From: Archaeoglobaceae archaeon
GTDB taxonomy: Archaea; Halobacteriota; Archaeoglobi; Archaeoglobales; Archaeoglobaceae
DNA: 63,750 nt
Direction of reading: 5' to 3'
Assembly: GCA_015520485.1 (NCBI GenBank)
Contig: WAPX01000065.1
Location: 1-63,750 of the forward strand
A program made the position numbers and the translations under genes. This document shows positions 26,296 to 36,048 of this stretch, one piece after another. The notes under the pieces were generated by a model that was not told the DNA's origin, searched no databases, and saw only the letters and a list, made by a program, of their open reading frames with translations. The first letter of the stretch is position 1; the number at the start of each line of letters is the position of its first letter.

Positions 26296-26434
26296 ATATT
26301 TTCTTTATTTCCTCATCCCAGTTCTTTCTCAGGTATTCCTTGCCGAGAGACTTTCTGTAGTTCGCTCTTATCTGGGACTTTGCAAGCAGTTCTAGCAGTT
26401 CATCGTCTGCCGGTTCCGTGCTTTCATCAGCCAT
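26282..26434 (-). CDS. Small basic/acidic protein, 50 residues, unknown
   Basis: A short frame encodes an acidic head (MADESTEPADDELLELLAK) followed by a basic helical tail ending in IKKIFKKK. The gene is convergent with the ccm-operon unknown and overlaps its last 14 bp. The strong helix prediction and charge split look protein-like rather than random. Its ribosome site is weak, so it may be leaderless. Function unknown; it could be a DNA- or RNA-associated mini-protein. Confidence 0.5.
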   Translation of the reverse strand: MADESTEPADDELLELLAKSQIRANYRKSLGKEYLRKNWDEEIKKIFKKK

Positions 26435-26551
26435 GTAAATACTTCGGCGTTAGACGTTATCTACTTTTCGTTCAATGCAGTTAACTTTTAGTTTCTGACC
26501 TCCCAACGTTTTTATACCACACTCGCAACAAGCCGAAAAGGAGGGATGATC

Positions 26552-27358
26552 GTGACTGAGGTAAAGCAGGGTGATTTCATCAAAATTAGCTACACGGCAA
26601 AGCTTGAGGATGGAACAATCATCGACACGACGGACGAAAAAATAGCGAAAGAGTACGGTCTCTACAACGAAAATGCGAGGTACGGGGACATAGTAATAGT
26701 TGTTGGAGAGGGCAACGTCGTCAGAGGACTCGATGAAGAACTTGTGGGAAAGGAAGTGGGATTCAAAGGCAAAATAGCCGTTCCACCGGAAAAAGCCTTC
26801 GGCAGGTATGACCCGAAGAAGAGGGAAATAGTAAGCATCAGAAAGTTCCCGGAAAGGCCGAGACCGGGGCAGAAGGTGAGACTTGGAAACAGAGTTGGAA
26901 TTGTGGAGAGAGTCATAGGCAGAAGGGCAATAGTGGACTTCAACCATCCTCTTGCCGGAAAAACCCTGATTTTTGAAGTTGAAATAAAGGAGAAAGTTGA
27001 AGACCTTGCCGAAAAAATCAAGGCTTTGTTTGTTATGTATACGGGACTGGACGTTGAAGTTGAGGTGGAAGATAAGACTGTCAGGGTAATACCGCCAAAA
27101 GGAGCATCTCTGAATCAGATTTTCATAATCGGCAAGTACGACGCTATTTCCAGAGCCTTCAAGTACACAGATGTGGAGAAAATAGAAATCGTCGAGAGGT
27201 TTTCGAGAGAGGAAGAGAAGAAGTTCATCGAAGCTGCAAAAGAAGAAGCTGCAGAGAAAGAAGTTGAAGGAGAAGGTTTACCGGAGGTTAAATCAGAAGA
27301 ATCATCAGAAAAATCAGAAGAAGATAGAAAAGCTGAAGAAAAAAGTGAAGAAAGCTGA
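26552..27358 (+). CDS. FKBP-type peptidyl-prolyl isomerase, long archaeal form
   Basis: This is a 268-residue SlyD-like FKBP. The FKBP core is VKQGDFIKISYTAKLEDGTI, then VIVVGEGNVVRGLDEELVGK and VPPEKAFGRYDPKK, with an inserted flap (IF) domain at about 85-155. A C-terminal alpha/beta domain of the long archaeal class (about 155-230) follows, then a Glu/Ser/Lys-rich disordered tail. It is likely a chaperone-isomerase in the cytoplasm. AAGGAGG is 8 bp before the GTG at 26552 but only 2 bp before the ATG at 26546, so I prefer GTG. Confidence 0.9.
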   Translation: MTEVKQGDFIKISYTAKLEDGTIIDTTDEKIAKEYGLYNENARYGDIVIVVGEGNVVRGLDEELVGKEVGFKGKIAVPPEKAFGRYDPKKREIVSIRKFPERPRPGQKVRLGNRVGIVERVIGRRAIVDFNHPLAGKTLIFEVEIKEKVEDLAEKIKALFVMYTGLDVEVEVEDKTVRVIPPKGASLNQIFIIGKYDAISRAFKYTDVEKIEIVERFSREEEKKFIEAAKEEAAEKEVEGEGLPEVKSEESSEKSEEDRKAEEKSEES

Positions 27359-27381
27359 GCTGTATCACGTTTATTTTTAAA

Positions 27382-28782
27382 TTACTTTCCAGCTTTTTTC
27401 AGTATGCTCTCAGCTGCAATAAGTCCTGTAACGGCAGCACCAACTATCCCTCTGCTTATGCCGGCTCCGTCTCCTATGGCGTATATGTTCTTTATGCTCG
27501 TCTCCATCTCTCCCGTAACCTCGAGCTTTAACGAGTAGAACTTTATTTCCGGGGCGTAGAGGAGAGTTGAATCACCTGCAACTCCGGGAATGACCTTGTC
27601 AAGTTGTTCAAGTGCATCGAGTATATCGTCTATTACCCTTCCGGGGTACGCAAGACTTATGTCTCCGGGAATTGCAGTTTTCAGCGTTGGTTGAACGAGT
27701 CTATTGCTTTTGATTCTGTTTTCCGTGCTCCTCCTTCCAAGCCTCAAATCCTTTAGTCTCTGAACTATCGGATTTCCTCCTCCGAGTTTGGTCGTAATCT
27801 TTGCCAGGTCTCTCCCCCATTCGTTTGGATATTCGAAGGGTTCGGTAAACCTGTAGTGACCGAGGAGGGCAAAGTTAGTATTACTGGTTTTTTCCTTTGC
27901 TTTACTGTGTCCGTTTACGAGGCAGAAGTCTCCGTACTCCTCTCTTATCACCCATCCCCTCGGGCACGTGCAGAAAGTTCTTACGTAATCGTCGTGCTTC
28001 TTCGTGTTTATTCTGAGCTTTGGATCGTATATTATCGAGGTTATTTCCTCCATAATTGGTGCGGCAACTTCAACTCTAACACCGACGTCTATTGCCTTTG
28101 GCTTGTTGCTCGTGGCAAATTTGTACTTTTCCACCCACTTTTCGAGCCATACAGATCCTCCACGTCCAACAGCGATTATCAGGTAGTCGTAGCAGTACTT
28201 TTCTCCCTTATCCGTAAGAATGCATTTTTCATCCGGGTTGATGTCAACAACAGTAACTCCTGTGTGTATCTCCACTCCGTTCGACTTCAGGTAGTCCTCT
28301 ATGCTCTTTATGACCTTTGGCAGTTCATCACTGCCAACGTGCCTTTGCTTGAGGGGAACGAACTCTATTCCGGCAGCGTTTGCTTTTTTTATCAGCTCTT
28401 CGAGCCTTTCGTTGTTCATTCCGTAGACTTCATCCGGAGCGCCGTGCTGCAGGAATATGTAATCGACTTCGTTCATTTTCTCGAGCAGGTATTCCTCGTC
28501 AATCAGTCCAAGAAAATCCCCACCGACCGTGTAGCTCGAAGGATACTCCGGTTTTACGAAGTTCAGCTTTCCGTCGGAAAGTCCGCCAGCCCCTCCAACT
28601 CCAGAAGTTATATTGCAGGGCTTGCACTTCAGGCAGTAGCTTTCAGCCAGATCACTCGGACACTTCCTCTTCTCTATTTCTCTGCCCATCTCGAAAATCG
28701 CTACTTTCATTTTTCCAGCGAGTCTGTAAGCTGCAAACAGACCGCCGGGCCCGGCACCAATTATTATTACGTCGTATTTCAT
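27382..28782 (-). CDS. FAD-dependent dehydrogenase (NAD(P)/FAD oxidoreductase family)
   Basis: This is a 466-residue flavoprotein. The FAD site opens it (KYDVIIIGAGPGGLFAAYRL). A cysteine-rich stretch follows (KRKCPSDLAESYCLKCKPCN), then SGVGGAGGLSDGKLNF. The C-terminal FAD motif is NIYAIGDGAGISRGIVGAAV. This is the widespread FAD-dependent dehydrogenase family with distant similarity to geranylgeranyl/BchP-like enzymes; its substrate is not established. I start at the ATG at 28782 just before the FAD motif, 8 codons inside the longest frame. Confidence 0.82.
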   Translation of the reverse strand: MKYDVIIIGAGPGGLFAAYRLAGKMKVAIFEMGREIEKRKCPSDLAESYCLKCKPCNITSGVGGAGGLSDGKLNFVKPEYPSSYTVGGDFLGLIDEEYLLEKMNEVDYIFLQHGAPDEVYGMNNERLEELIKKANAAGIEFVPLKQRHVGSDELPKVIKSIEDYLKSNGVEIHTGVTVVDINPDEKCILTDKGEKYCYDYLIIAVGRGGSVWLEKWVEKYKFATSNKPKAIDVGVRVEVAAPIMEEITSIIYDPKLRINTKKHDDYVRTFCTCPRGWVIREEYGDFCLVNGHSKAKEKTSNTNFALLGHYRFTEPFEYPNEWGRDLAKITTKLGGGNPIVQRLKDLRLGRRSTENRIKSNRLVQPTLKTAIPGDISLAYPGRVIDDILDALEQLDKVIPGVAGDSTLLYAPEIKFYSLKLEVTGEMETSIKNIYAIGDGAGISRGIVGAAVTGLIAAESILKKAGK

Positions 28783-28896
28783 ACATTTGTCGCCTGCTTT
28801 TGCCAAGCATATTTATTCTTTTTGATTCCCGATCAATTAGCATCGGCGACTGGCAACGGGCTAACGCTAATTAACCTCAGGGAATTTTTTGCATCG

Positions 28897-29640
28897 ATGA
28901 GCTCACAGAAAAAAAGGGAAAGAAAAGAAAGAAAGGAGGAGCTAAAAGGAAGTAATGAGCGAATAATCCGGATAGATCCTCTGAGACTTGAAAGGGCAGG
29001 AAAACCCGAAGCAATTCTGGCTGACGGGAAAAGCTGTGAGGATGTGGTCGAAGCTGTAAGGACATCTCTCGCTTCAACGGGCAGAGTGCTCGTCACGAGA
29101 GTCAGCAGGGAACAAATCGAGGCAATTAAAAGCCGCTTTGACATCGTGGTTGAAAACGAAAGAGGCAGGATATGCGCTGTTTTCACCGAAGAGGAGTTTG
29201 AAAAGTGGAAGAAGTGCAGGGAAGGCGAAGTTGTGATAGTTTCAGCGGGAACTTCTGACGTTCCGGTTGCAGAGGAGGCTGCGTTTACAGCAGACTTTCT
29301 AGGCATGAGGGTTAAGAGGTTTTACGATGTTGGAGTTGCCGGACTTCACAGAATTGAAGAACCCGTAATGTACATAAGAAATTCAGAGGCTGTTGCTGTA
29401 ATCGTGGTTGCCGGAATGGAAGGGGCGTTACCTTCAGTTATCGCCGGGCTCGTTGACAGGCCAGTAATAGCGGTTCCCACATCCGTTGGCTACGGTGTAG
29501 CATTTAACGGACTGACTGCTCTGTTTTCCATGCTCCTGAGCTGTCCCTCCGGCGTTGCCGTGGTGAACATAGACAACGGTTTTGGAGCTGCCGTATTTGC
29601 GTACACGATATGGAGGTGCTGTAAAGCTCAATCCCACTGA
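28897..29640 (+). CDS. larB: LarB, nickel-pincer cofactor biosynthesis carboxylase/hydrolase
   Basis: This is a 247-residue PurE-like protein. In the Lar pathway LarB carboxylates and hydrolyses nicotinic acid adenine dinucleotide, the first step to the nickel-pincer nucleotide. Marks are EVVIVSAGTSDVPVAEEAAF near 125, VYDVGVAGLHR-type sequence ('RFYDVGVAGLHRIEEP') near 150, VIVVAGMEGALPSVIAGLV near 180, and VPTSVGYGVAFNGLTALFSM near 205. The N-terminus is a highly charged Lys/Glu helix. The frame is open far upstream, but that part is antisense to the FAD gene; the start at 28897 is the first ATG outside that gene. Confidence 0.88.
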   Translation: MSSQKKRERKERKEELKGSNERIIRIDPLRLERAGKPEAILADGKSCEDVVEAVRTSLASTGRVLVTRVSREQIEAIKSRFDIVVENERGRICAVFTEEEFEKWKKCREGEVVIVSAGTSDVPVAEEAAFTADFLGMRVKRFYDVGVAGLHRIEEPVMYIRNSEAVAVIVVAGMEGALPSVIAGLVDRPVIAVPTSVGYGVAFNGLTALFSMLLSCPSGVAVVNIDNGFGAAVFAYTIWRCCKAQSH

Positions 29641-29852
29641 TTTTTTTAACTGGCATTTTAAGAGGTCTTAAACCTTCCAAACCCTTTTCGTTCCACCTTT
29701 CAAGCCATATGTAGCCCATAACTTTGCTCACTCCAGCTTCCTTAGCTGCATGAGGAACTGTGGCTTTGTAGAGTTCTTTGATGAAGTTTTCTGAGCACTT
29801 CTGAGCAGATTTTTCTCTTGCGGATCTCTTCATTCAGTTCTTCTAAAGCCAT
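29640..29852 (-). pseudogene. IS630-type transposase remnant (N-terminal HTH only)
   Basis: Read leftwards, MALEELNEEIRKRK (from 29852) shifts frame into a segment with KELYKATVPHAAKEAGVSK and GYIWLERWNEKGLEGLRPLK. This is the winged-HTH head of IS630-like archaeal transposases. Frame loss occurs after about 14 codons, and the whole catalytic DDE domain is absent, because larB begins to overlap its end. No terminal inverted repeats are evident. It is an inactive trace of past insertion next to larB. Confidence 0.75.
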
Positions 29853-29956
29853 TTGACTATTTCTTTTTCGTGTTTTCGTCCTATGTATTTCGGTTGTGTT
29901 GGTTAAAATGTTTTGTATGATACTCTAACGTAAACGGCATTATCTATAAGCATTGT

Positions 29957-30556
29957 CTATACTTTCCCCTTCAAAACGGACAGAGCAAGCTCTCCGTTTG
30001 CCTTGAAGCCAATGGAGTAGTTGTCCCAGAAAACACAGGTACCGAAAACCACCAGATTCCCACTCTTAGCAGCAAAAACGTCTTTTCCAGCCACCACCGG
30101 CACTCCTCCTCTCACAGGCGAGGAACAGGGCATCAGAACTTCCTTCCCCCTCCACTCCGCTATCGGAAACATCGGATCCCCGGCGTTTCTCTCGTAATCC
30201 ATCACGACGCCGTTTTCGACCTTTATCCCGGCTTTTTCTGAAACTCTGTTAACGTTTTCCGCAACACCATCGACATTGGAGTAATAGGCCAAGAGAACGA
30301 CCGTTTTACTCTTATCTTTTTCGAGAGTTCTCAGGATTCTATCAACCTCTCTTTTCGTGAACTTTATTTCGGGGTAGTTAAAGACGATAACGTCGTACTC
30401 CCACAGCTTTTCGAAGTCTTTAACTTCGTCCACCAGTATTCCTTCCCTCTCAGCATACCTCCTTAACTTGGAGAAGTAGTAGTAGTCACTTATAAGGAAT
30501 TCCCCGTGAGAGCTGTCCCACGCCACCCTGACGTTTTTGGCATTTCTGACATTCAT
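29957..30556 (-). CDS. Unknown protein with GldG/DUF4350-like Rossmann fold
   Basis: This 199-residue protein reads like the GIFT/DUF4350-type domain of archaeal GldG-like proteins. A beta strand runs into the loop VRVAWDSSHGEFLISDYYYF, then 'YDVIVFNYPEIKFTKREVDR' and VVLLAYYSNVDGVAENVNRV, a PVRGGVPVVAGKDV beta region, and VVFGTCVFWDNYSIGFKANG near the end. No signal peptide or membrane segment is seen. The role is unknown. The ATG at 30556 is chosen; a TTG at 30580 is possible. It diverges from the TatD-type gene. Confidence 0.6.
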   Translation of the reverse strand: MNVRNAKNVRVAWDSSHGEFLISDYYYFSKLRRYAEREGILVDEVKDFEKLWEYDVIVFNYPEIKFTKREVDRILRTLEKDKSKTVVLLAYYSNVDGVAENVNRVSEKAGIKVENGVVMDYERNAGDPMFPIAEWRGKEVLMPCSSPVRGGVPVVAGKDVFAAKSGNLVVFGTCVFWDNYSIGFKANGELALSVLKGKV

Positions 30557-30681
30557 GCGAGCAATAAAATAATAACTCAAAAATAATTCTTTCGCCAGCC
30601 GTGTTCTAAGTGTTTAAAAGTGCCGCTGGGCTCATCTCTGAAAACACAAAGTTTAAACGCAAAATCCGTGAAGTGGAAAAC

Positions 30682-31431
30682 ATGGAGTGCTTTGACACTC
30701 ACATGCACTCTGAGGGAAAGGGCATTACCGAGCTGAAGGCGATGGCTGAGGCCGGAATAAAACTCGCTGTTAGCTGTGCGTACTATCCCGTAACTCCTTC
30801 GCACAGTTCAACGCTTGTGGACATGTTCAGAAAGCTCACGACTTTTGAAGTTGAAAGGGGGAGTAAGGCTGGTTTAAGGCTGATTCCCGCAGTTGGCATT
30901 CATCCGAGGTGTATATGCGAGGACTGGCAAAATGCCCTGAGCTGGATAGAGGAGAATGGAAAGGTTGTGGGAGAAATAGGCCTCGAAACTGCGAGTGAAG
31001 TGGAGGTGGAGGTTCTCTCAGTCCAGCTTGAGCTTGCAAAAAAACTCGATTTACCGTGTATCGTTCACACGCCGAAGAAAAACAAGCTGGAAGTAACGGA
31101 AAAGGTTCTTGAGGTTGTTGACAGGTCGGGCATTGGAGAGGAGCTCGTGGTGATAGACCACGCGACTTCCGGGACAGTTGAGAAAATAATAAAAAGAGGT
31201 TTCTGGGCAGGCTTAACGGTTCAGCCGGGAAAGCTGAGCGTTGAAGAGGCAGTTTCAATTCTGGAGAATTACGGTTTTGAGAGCTTCGTGCTGAACAGCG
31301 ATACGGGATTCAACGACTTTGAAATGCTAACAGTTGCCGAAACGGTAAAAGCCCTCGAAGAGAGGTTCGACAGCGGAGACGTGAAAAAAGTCGCTGTAGA
31401 GAACGGAAAAAAGCTGTTTAAACTCCGGTGA
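30682..31431 (+). CDS. TatD-related metal-dependent hydrolase
   Basis: This is a 249-residue amidohydrolase-type TIM barrel of the archaeal TatD family. The metal-binding start is [16 protein letters not shown] with the HxH pair, followed by [23 protein letters not shown] with the bridging Glu, and '[11 protein letters not shown]' and VVIDHATSG with the other metal histidines. '[11 protein letters not shown]' supplies the last Asp. The substrate may be DNA or a small phosphoester; it is not determinable here. The gene for dCMP deaminase follows after 4 bp, so they form an operon. Confidence 0.85.
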   Translation: MECFDTHMHSEGKGITELKAMAEAGIKLAVSCAYYPVTPSHSSTLVDMFRKLTTFEVERGSKAGLRLIPAVGIHPRCICEDWQNALSWIEENGKVVGEIGLETASEVEVEVLSVQLELAKKLDLPCIVHTPKKNKLEVTEKVLEVVDRSGIGEELVVIDHATSGTVEKIIKRGFWAGLTVQPGKLSVEEAVSILENYGFESFVLNSDTGFNDFEMLTVAETVKALEERFDSGDVKKVAVENGKKLFKLR

Positions 31432-31435
31432 TTCA

Positions 31436-31942
31436 ATGGAAAGGCCAGACCTCGACGAGTACTTTATGGAGATAGCGAAAGTTGTCGCTTCGAGGTCAAC
31501 CTGCCTCAGGCAGAAGGTCGGAGCGGTTATAGTCAAGGACAAGAGAATACTGACAACGGGCTACAATGGAGCCCCCTCTGGTTTGCCCCACTGCGACGAA
31601 GTTGGTTGTTTGAGAGAACAGCTGAATGTCCCCTCAGGAGAAAGGCATGAACTCTGCAGAGCCGTTCATGCGGAACAAAACGCAATAATACAGGCAGCCG
31701 TCCACGGCGTCAGCATAAAAGGCGGAACTCTGTACACAACCCACCAGCCCTGCATAATGTGCGCCAAGATGATAATAAACGCAGGCATAAAAAGGGTCGT
31801 TTACGGAAAGAAGTATGCAGACGAGAGGGGACTGGAATTTTTAAGAGAGGCGGGAATAGAAGTCGTTTACCACCCGTACAGAGAAAAAAACGCAGAAAAA
31901 ATTGAAAAAGCGAGTAGTTTATCTGACATTTCTGAGAGGTAA
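31436..31942 (+). CDS. Deoxycytidylate (dCMP) deaminase family enzyme
   Basis: This is a 168-residue zinc-dependent cytidine-deaminase-fold enzyme that would convert dCMP to dUMP for thymidylate synthesis. The zinc site is HAEQN (His78, Glu80) with PCIMC (Cys106, Cys109). An extra '[10 protein letters not shown]' insertion near residue 51 is the second zinc-binding element typical of dCMP deaminases (ComEB type). It is 4 bp behind the TatD-type gene. Confidence 0.93.
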   Translation: MERPDLDEYFMEIAKVVASRSTCLRQKVGAVIVKDKRILTTGYNGAPSGLPHCDEVGCLREQLNVPSGERHELCRAVHAEQNAIIQAAVHGVSIKGGTLYTTHQPCIMCAKMIINAGIKRVVYGKKYADERGLEFLREAGIEVVYHPYREKNAEKIEKASSLSDISER

Positions 31943-32359
31943 TAAACGTGTAAAGGTTCATCGATTGCAAGTGGTCAAAATCCTCCGGCCTATCGTGTTT
32001 TCGCGGAAAAAGACTGGATGTGAAGGGTGAAGGGAACGGTAATTGCTACAAGACCTGCCAAGTGAATAATCGTTGCTATTTCTCCCCTCAGGACAGGGTG
32101 GTGAAAAATCAGAGAGGAAGGTATCAGACAGAAGAAAAAGGCGGTAAAAACTATTTTTCTAAGCTTTAGAGATTTAACTTCGATTTAATTTTTTTCCGGA
32201 TTTAAAACTCACTCTAAATACCCGATAAGTTACAGAAATACCACATATCTCTGACTGTAACAGTCGTGAATTTACTTTACCAAGATTAGTAAATTTCTCA
32301 CTCTGCTAACCAACCAATTAAATATCATCACCCACATATCCCATTTAAAGGTGTCTGAC
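31943..32359. other. Intergenic stretch with a possible broken membrane mini-gene
   Basis: This gap of about 400 bp between the dCMP deaminase and the archaeal ATPase contains one convincing coding-like patch on the minus strand (31990-32184, listed separately). The rest is AT-rich with no tRNA, array or repeat that I can see. A TATA-like stretch, ttaaatatca (32318-32327), lies just ahead of the ATPase start. Confidence 0.5.
31990..32184 (-). CDS. Possible 64-residue membrane protein without a standard start codon
   Basis: The minus-strand frame from 32184 to the TAG at 31990 reads as a small two-helix membrane protein. A basic N-terminus (VKSLKLRKI) leads to the hydrophobic helix VFTAFFFCLIPSSLIF, a short HHPVLRGE loop, the second helix IATIIHLAGLVAITVPF, and a basic tail. 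The codon at the expected start is ATC, preceded by an in-frame stop, so either translation begins at a rare start or the start has mutated. It may be an eroding gene. Confidence 0.35.
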   Translation of the reverse strand: MEVKSLKLRKIVFTAFFFCLIPSSLIFHHPVLRGEIATIIHLAGLVAITVPFTLHIQSFSAKTR

Positions 32360-33406
32360 ATGGAGATAGAATTCCACGATAGGAATAGAGAAATTCATGA
32401 GATCATGCGAATTCTGAATTCGAGACCCGATTTAATTACGTTTGTTTACGGTCCCATCAACTCCGGAAAATCGAGTGTAATGGATGAAGCTGTAAACAGG
32501 TTATCGAACGATTACGTGGTTTTCTTCATAGACCTGAGAGCACACGTGGTTACAAACATCGATGAGTTTTACGATGTACTTTTTAGCTACGAAATCGGAT
32601 TGAAGAAAAAGGTTGCCAAGTTCAGCGATGTCATCTCGTCCCTGTTATCATCCACAGTCAGGTTCTATTCCGGATTTCCTCTGCCAGAAAACCTGGTTGG
32701 TAAAGTGCTGAAGAAAGATAAGCCCAAGAATGCCTTTACATACATCTTCAACATTTTGCAGGAACTAAAATCCAGGGGTAAAATTCCCGTAATAATCCTA
32801 GATGAGCTTCAAGTTATTGGTGACCTAAAAATTGACGGATTACTGACATACGAACTCTTCAACTTCTTCGTTACAATCTCCAAGCGTTTCCACCTCGCTC
32901 ACGTCTTCGCAATAACCTCAGACTCCCTGTTCATCGAGAAAGTCTTTAACGAAGCTGTGCTCCACGGCAGGTGCAGATATTTCCTCGTTGACGACTTCGA
33001 TTACGACACAACCAAGGAATTCTTGGAGAAGTACGGATTCAACCAGAAGGAGATTGATTTAACTTGGAACTACTTCGGCGGTAAGCCCGTCTATCTGGTG
33101 GAGGCGATAAACAACAGGGACAGACTAAGGGAGTTCTGCGAAGAAAACCTCAAGCTCAGAGTCAGTCAGACATTGGACGCAATCTACGAAATCGAAGAAA
33201 ACGAGAAACTATTCAATTCAGTAATCGACCTGCTCAAGAATTTCATTGATAATGAAAAGATCAGATACAAAAAGATAGACGAAGCTTTAAGGTTCTGCGT
33301 AAGAAAAAATATCCTGTTTCTCGAACCCGTCAATAGAATCCTCAAACCTCAATCCCAACTCGACCTACTTGCCATCAGAAAAGTCCTAAATGAGATTACG
33401 TCTTAA
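32360..33406 (+). CDS. Archaeal ATPase-family (P-loop, STAND-like) protein
   Basis: This 348-residue protein is of the archaeal ATPase family, whose members are often repeated and mobile in archaeal genomes. It starts with FHDRNREIHEIMRIL, then a P-loop VYGPINSGKSSVMDEAV (about residues 27-43) and Walker B KIPVIILDELQVIGDL near 140. A winged-helix-like C-terminal part follows. Its cellular target is not known; roles in nucleic acid metabolism or defence have been proposed for the group. The ATG at 32360 has GGTG 6 bp upstream; a GTG at 32351 is also open. Confidence 0.85.
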   Translation: MEIEFHDRNREIHEIMRILNSRPDLITFVYGPINSGKSSVMDEAVNRLSNDYVVFFIDLRAHVVTNIDEFYDVLFSYEIGLKKKVAKFSDVISSLLSSTVRFYSGFPLPENLVGKVLKKDKPKNAFTYIFNILQELKSRGKIPVIILDELQVIGDLKIDGLLTYELFNFFVTISKRFHLAHVFAITSDSLFIEKVFNEAVLHGRCRYFLVDDFDYDTTKEFLEKYGFNQKEIDLTWNYFGGKPVYLVEAINNRDRLREFCEENLKLRVSQTLDAIYEIEENEKLFNSVIDLLKNFIDNEKIRYKKIDEALRFCVRKNILFLEPVNRILKPQSQLDLLAIRKVLNEITS

Positions 33407-33479
33407 TTTCATCCTTACAATTTTTGACCATTGATTTACACGGGGTTAATTCACATCATTGAGATCGTTCTGGAAATAG

Positions 33480-33572
33480 TAGTAACGTGTTGCGGGTATG
33501 CGAAGCCCGTAAGAGTTTGGGTGAGCGAAGCGAACTGCTTTCCATGTTTCACCCGTTAAATTAGAAGCATCT
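33480..33572. other. Structured-looking intergenic segment upstream of tRNA-Leu
   Basis: Between the ATPase and tRNA-Leu, two inverted repeats are visible. One is CGGG...CCCG around tatgcgaag (33496-33512). The other is GGGTGA (33520-33525) with TCACCC (33549-33554), with an inner AGC/GCT pair. The rest of the 250-bp gap is featureless. It could be a small RNA or an mRNA 3' structure; no known family is recognised. Confidence 0.25.
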
Positions 33573-33657
33573 TCGCACCAGATTTTTACTCTGAAAATAT
33601 CGTAACGGAAATAACCGGTTTAGAACCCCTCATTAAAATTAAAAAATCCAGAATCAA

Positions 33658-33741
33658 TGCGGGGGGCGGGATTTGAACCCGCGGACCCCTTCGGGACAGG
33701 GTCTTAAGCCCTGCGCCTTTTCCTGGCTCGGCAACCCCCGC
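33658..33741 (-). tRNA. tRNA-Leu (anticodon TAA)
   Basis: An 84-nt type II tRNA with a long variable arm. The acceptor stem is GCGGGGG/CCCCCGC, the anticodon stem is CAGGG/CCCTG around the loop CTTAAGA (anticodon TAA, Leu), the variable arm is TCCCGAAGGGG, and the T loop is TTCAAAT. The discriminator is A. CCA is not encoded. No intron is present. Confidence 0.95.
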
Positions 33742-33792
33742 CCAACTATTGCAAGATAATTCCAGAAGGGAATATAAGCTCTCCGGATAAAT

Positions 33793-34632
33793 CTAAATTA
33801 ACACTCTAATTATATCTTTGTCGTGTACGAGCCCGGCAAACCTGTTCTCCGCATCGAGCACGGGCATGTGGTCTATATCCTTTCTTACCATCTCCCTCGC
33901 ACATTTGCTCACGGACGTGTGTGGATAGACGTGCGCAGGCTTTTTCATGTAATTTTTTACAGGCTCCTTCGGTAGTTTTACGACGCTGACCTCAAAGTAC
34001 TTAACGGTAAAGTCCCTCACGCTATCCCACGTCCAGCTGTCGTCTGTGTCACTGGATGAAGAGTAATGTGTCTGCTCGATGAAGTCCTCTATCAGCGTTT
34101 CTGTGAGCATTATTTTTTCGTCCACTATCCCGCACAGCTCCGCAGACGAATTCAAAACAGGACACAGTTCGGAGTTGCTAATTCTCATTATCTCTCCAAC
34201 TATGTTGAGCGGCGTTTCTTCCCAGACGCAAACTGCTCTCGGAGTCATGAACTCTTTGACGGGCTTGTCAACTGACATTTCCGCTATTTTGGCTATTATG
34301 TCTCTGACCGTGATTATTCCCACAAGTTTATCTCCCTCAAGTACGGGAAGCCTTCTGAAGGGCGTGGAAACGAGTATCTTTACAACCCTGCTAATGGGTT
34401 CGTTAACCTGAACCGTTACGGGTTCGGGAGTCATGAGGAGAGCTATCTGGTCTTCGTCAACCTTTCTGAGTATATCTTTTCTCGTTATTATTCCGGCAAG
34501 TTTTCCGTCTTTAACAACGGGAACGGCGGAAATTTCATACTTCTTGAAGAGTTCCAGAACGTGTTCTCTTCTCCCGGGCAACTCAGCGTATATCACGCTT
34601 TTATTCATAACATCTCCTGCTGTGAGAGACAT
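33793..34632 (-). CDS. Four-CBS-domain protein
   Basis: This 279-residue protein is made of four CBS motifs arranged as two Bateman modules, with starts near residues 1, 63, 125 and 225. Repeated motifs are ISAVPVVKDGKLAGIITRKD, 'RRLPVLEGDKLVGIITVRDI', SELCPVLNSSAELCGIVDEK and IDHMPVLDAENRFAGLVHDK. Such proteins bind adenosine nucleotides or SAM and act as energy or nucleotide sensors. No enzymatic domain is attached. It diverges from sepCysS. Confidence 0.92.
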   Translation of the reverse strand: MSLTAGDVMNKSVIYAELPGRREHVLELFKKYEISAVPVVKDGKLAGIITRKDILRKVDEDQIALLMTPEPVTVQVNEPISRVVKILVSTPFRRLPVLEGDKLVGIITVRDIIAKIAEMSVDKPVKEFMTPRAVCVWEETPLNIVGEIMRISNSELCPVLNSSAELCGIVDEKIMLTETLIEDFIEQTHYSSSSDTDDSWTWDSVRDFTVKYFEVSVVKLPKEPVKNYMKKPAHVYPHTSVSKCAREMVRKDIDHMPVLDAENRFAGLVHDKDIIRVLI

Positions 34633-34712
34633 TACCAGCTTGGAGCTTCAATGGGTTATATAATTTTTCTCAACCTCTCCCTGACGCTGTTTCCCAGACA
34701 AATTATACTTTT

Positions 34713-34762
34713 ATAATTGTAGAATCAAATCATAATTGTAAAATCTTATAATTGTAAAAATC
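34713..34762. repeat. Three direct repeats in front of sepCysS
   Basis: The 14-mer ataattgtaaaatc occurs three times with small differences: 34713-34726 (one mismatch, g for a), 34732-34745 (exact), and 34748-34762 (one extra a). Centres are 19 and 16 bp apart. A TATA-like attatactttta lies just upstream (34702-34713). They sit 40-90 bp before the sepCysS start and look like operator iterons. Confidence 0.55.
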
Positions 34763-34769
34763 ACAGTAA

Positions 34770-35942
<1,173 letters not shown>

Positions 35943-36048
35943 CTTTCTTCCTTCAATTTAGCAATTTATAGTGATCTATTTAGTTAGGTGATTTATTTAG
36001 GTCTTTAATTCCCAAAAAACTTAATTATTATTTATTGTTATTTCAGCC

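Noticed and set aside
27856-28896. A long open frame running into larB from the left (hundreds of codons)
   Set aside because: It is entirely antisense to the FAD-dependent dehydrogenase gene, has no recognisable domain, and the larB protein begins naturally near 28897.
33480-33572. A small structured RNA next to tRNA-Leu
   Set aside because: Short stems only; no known RNA family motif (no clear C/D boxes, H/ACA or riboswitch core). Kept as a low-confidence note, not as an RNA gene.
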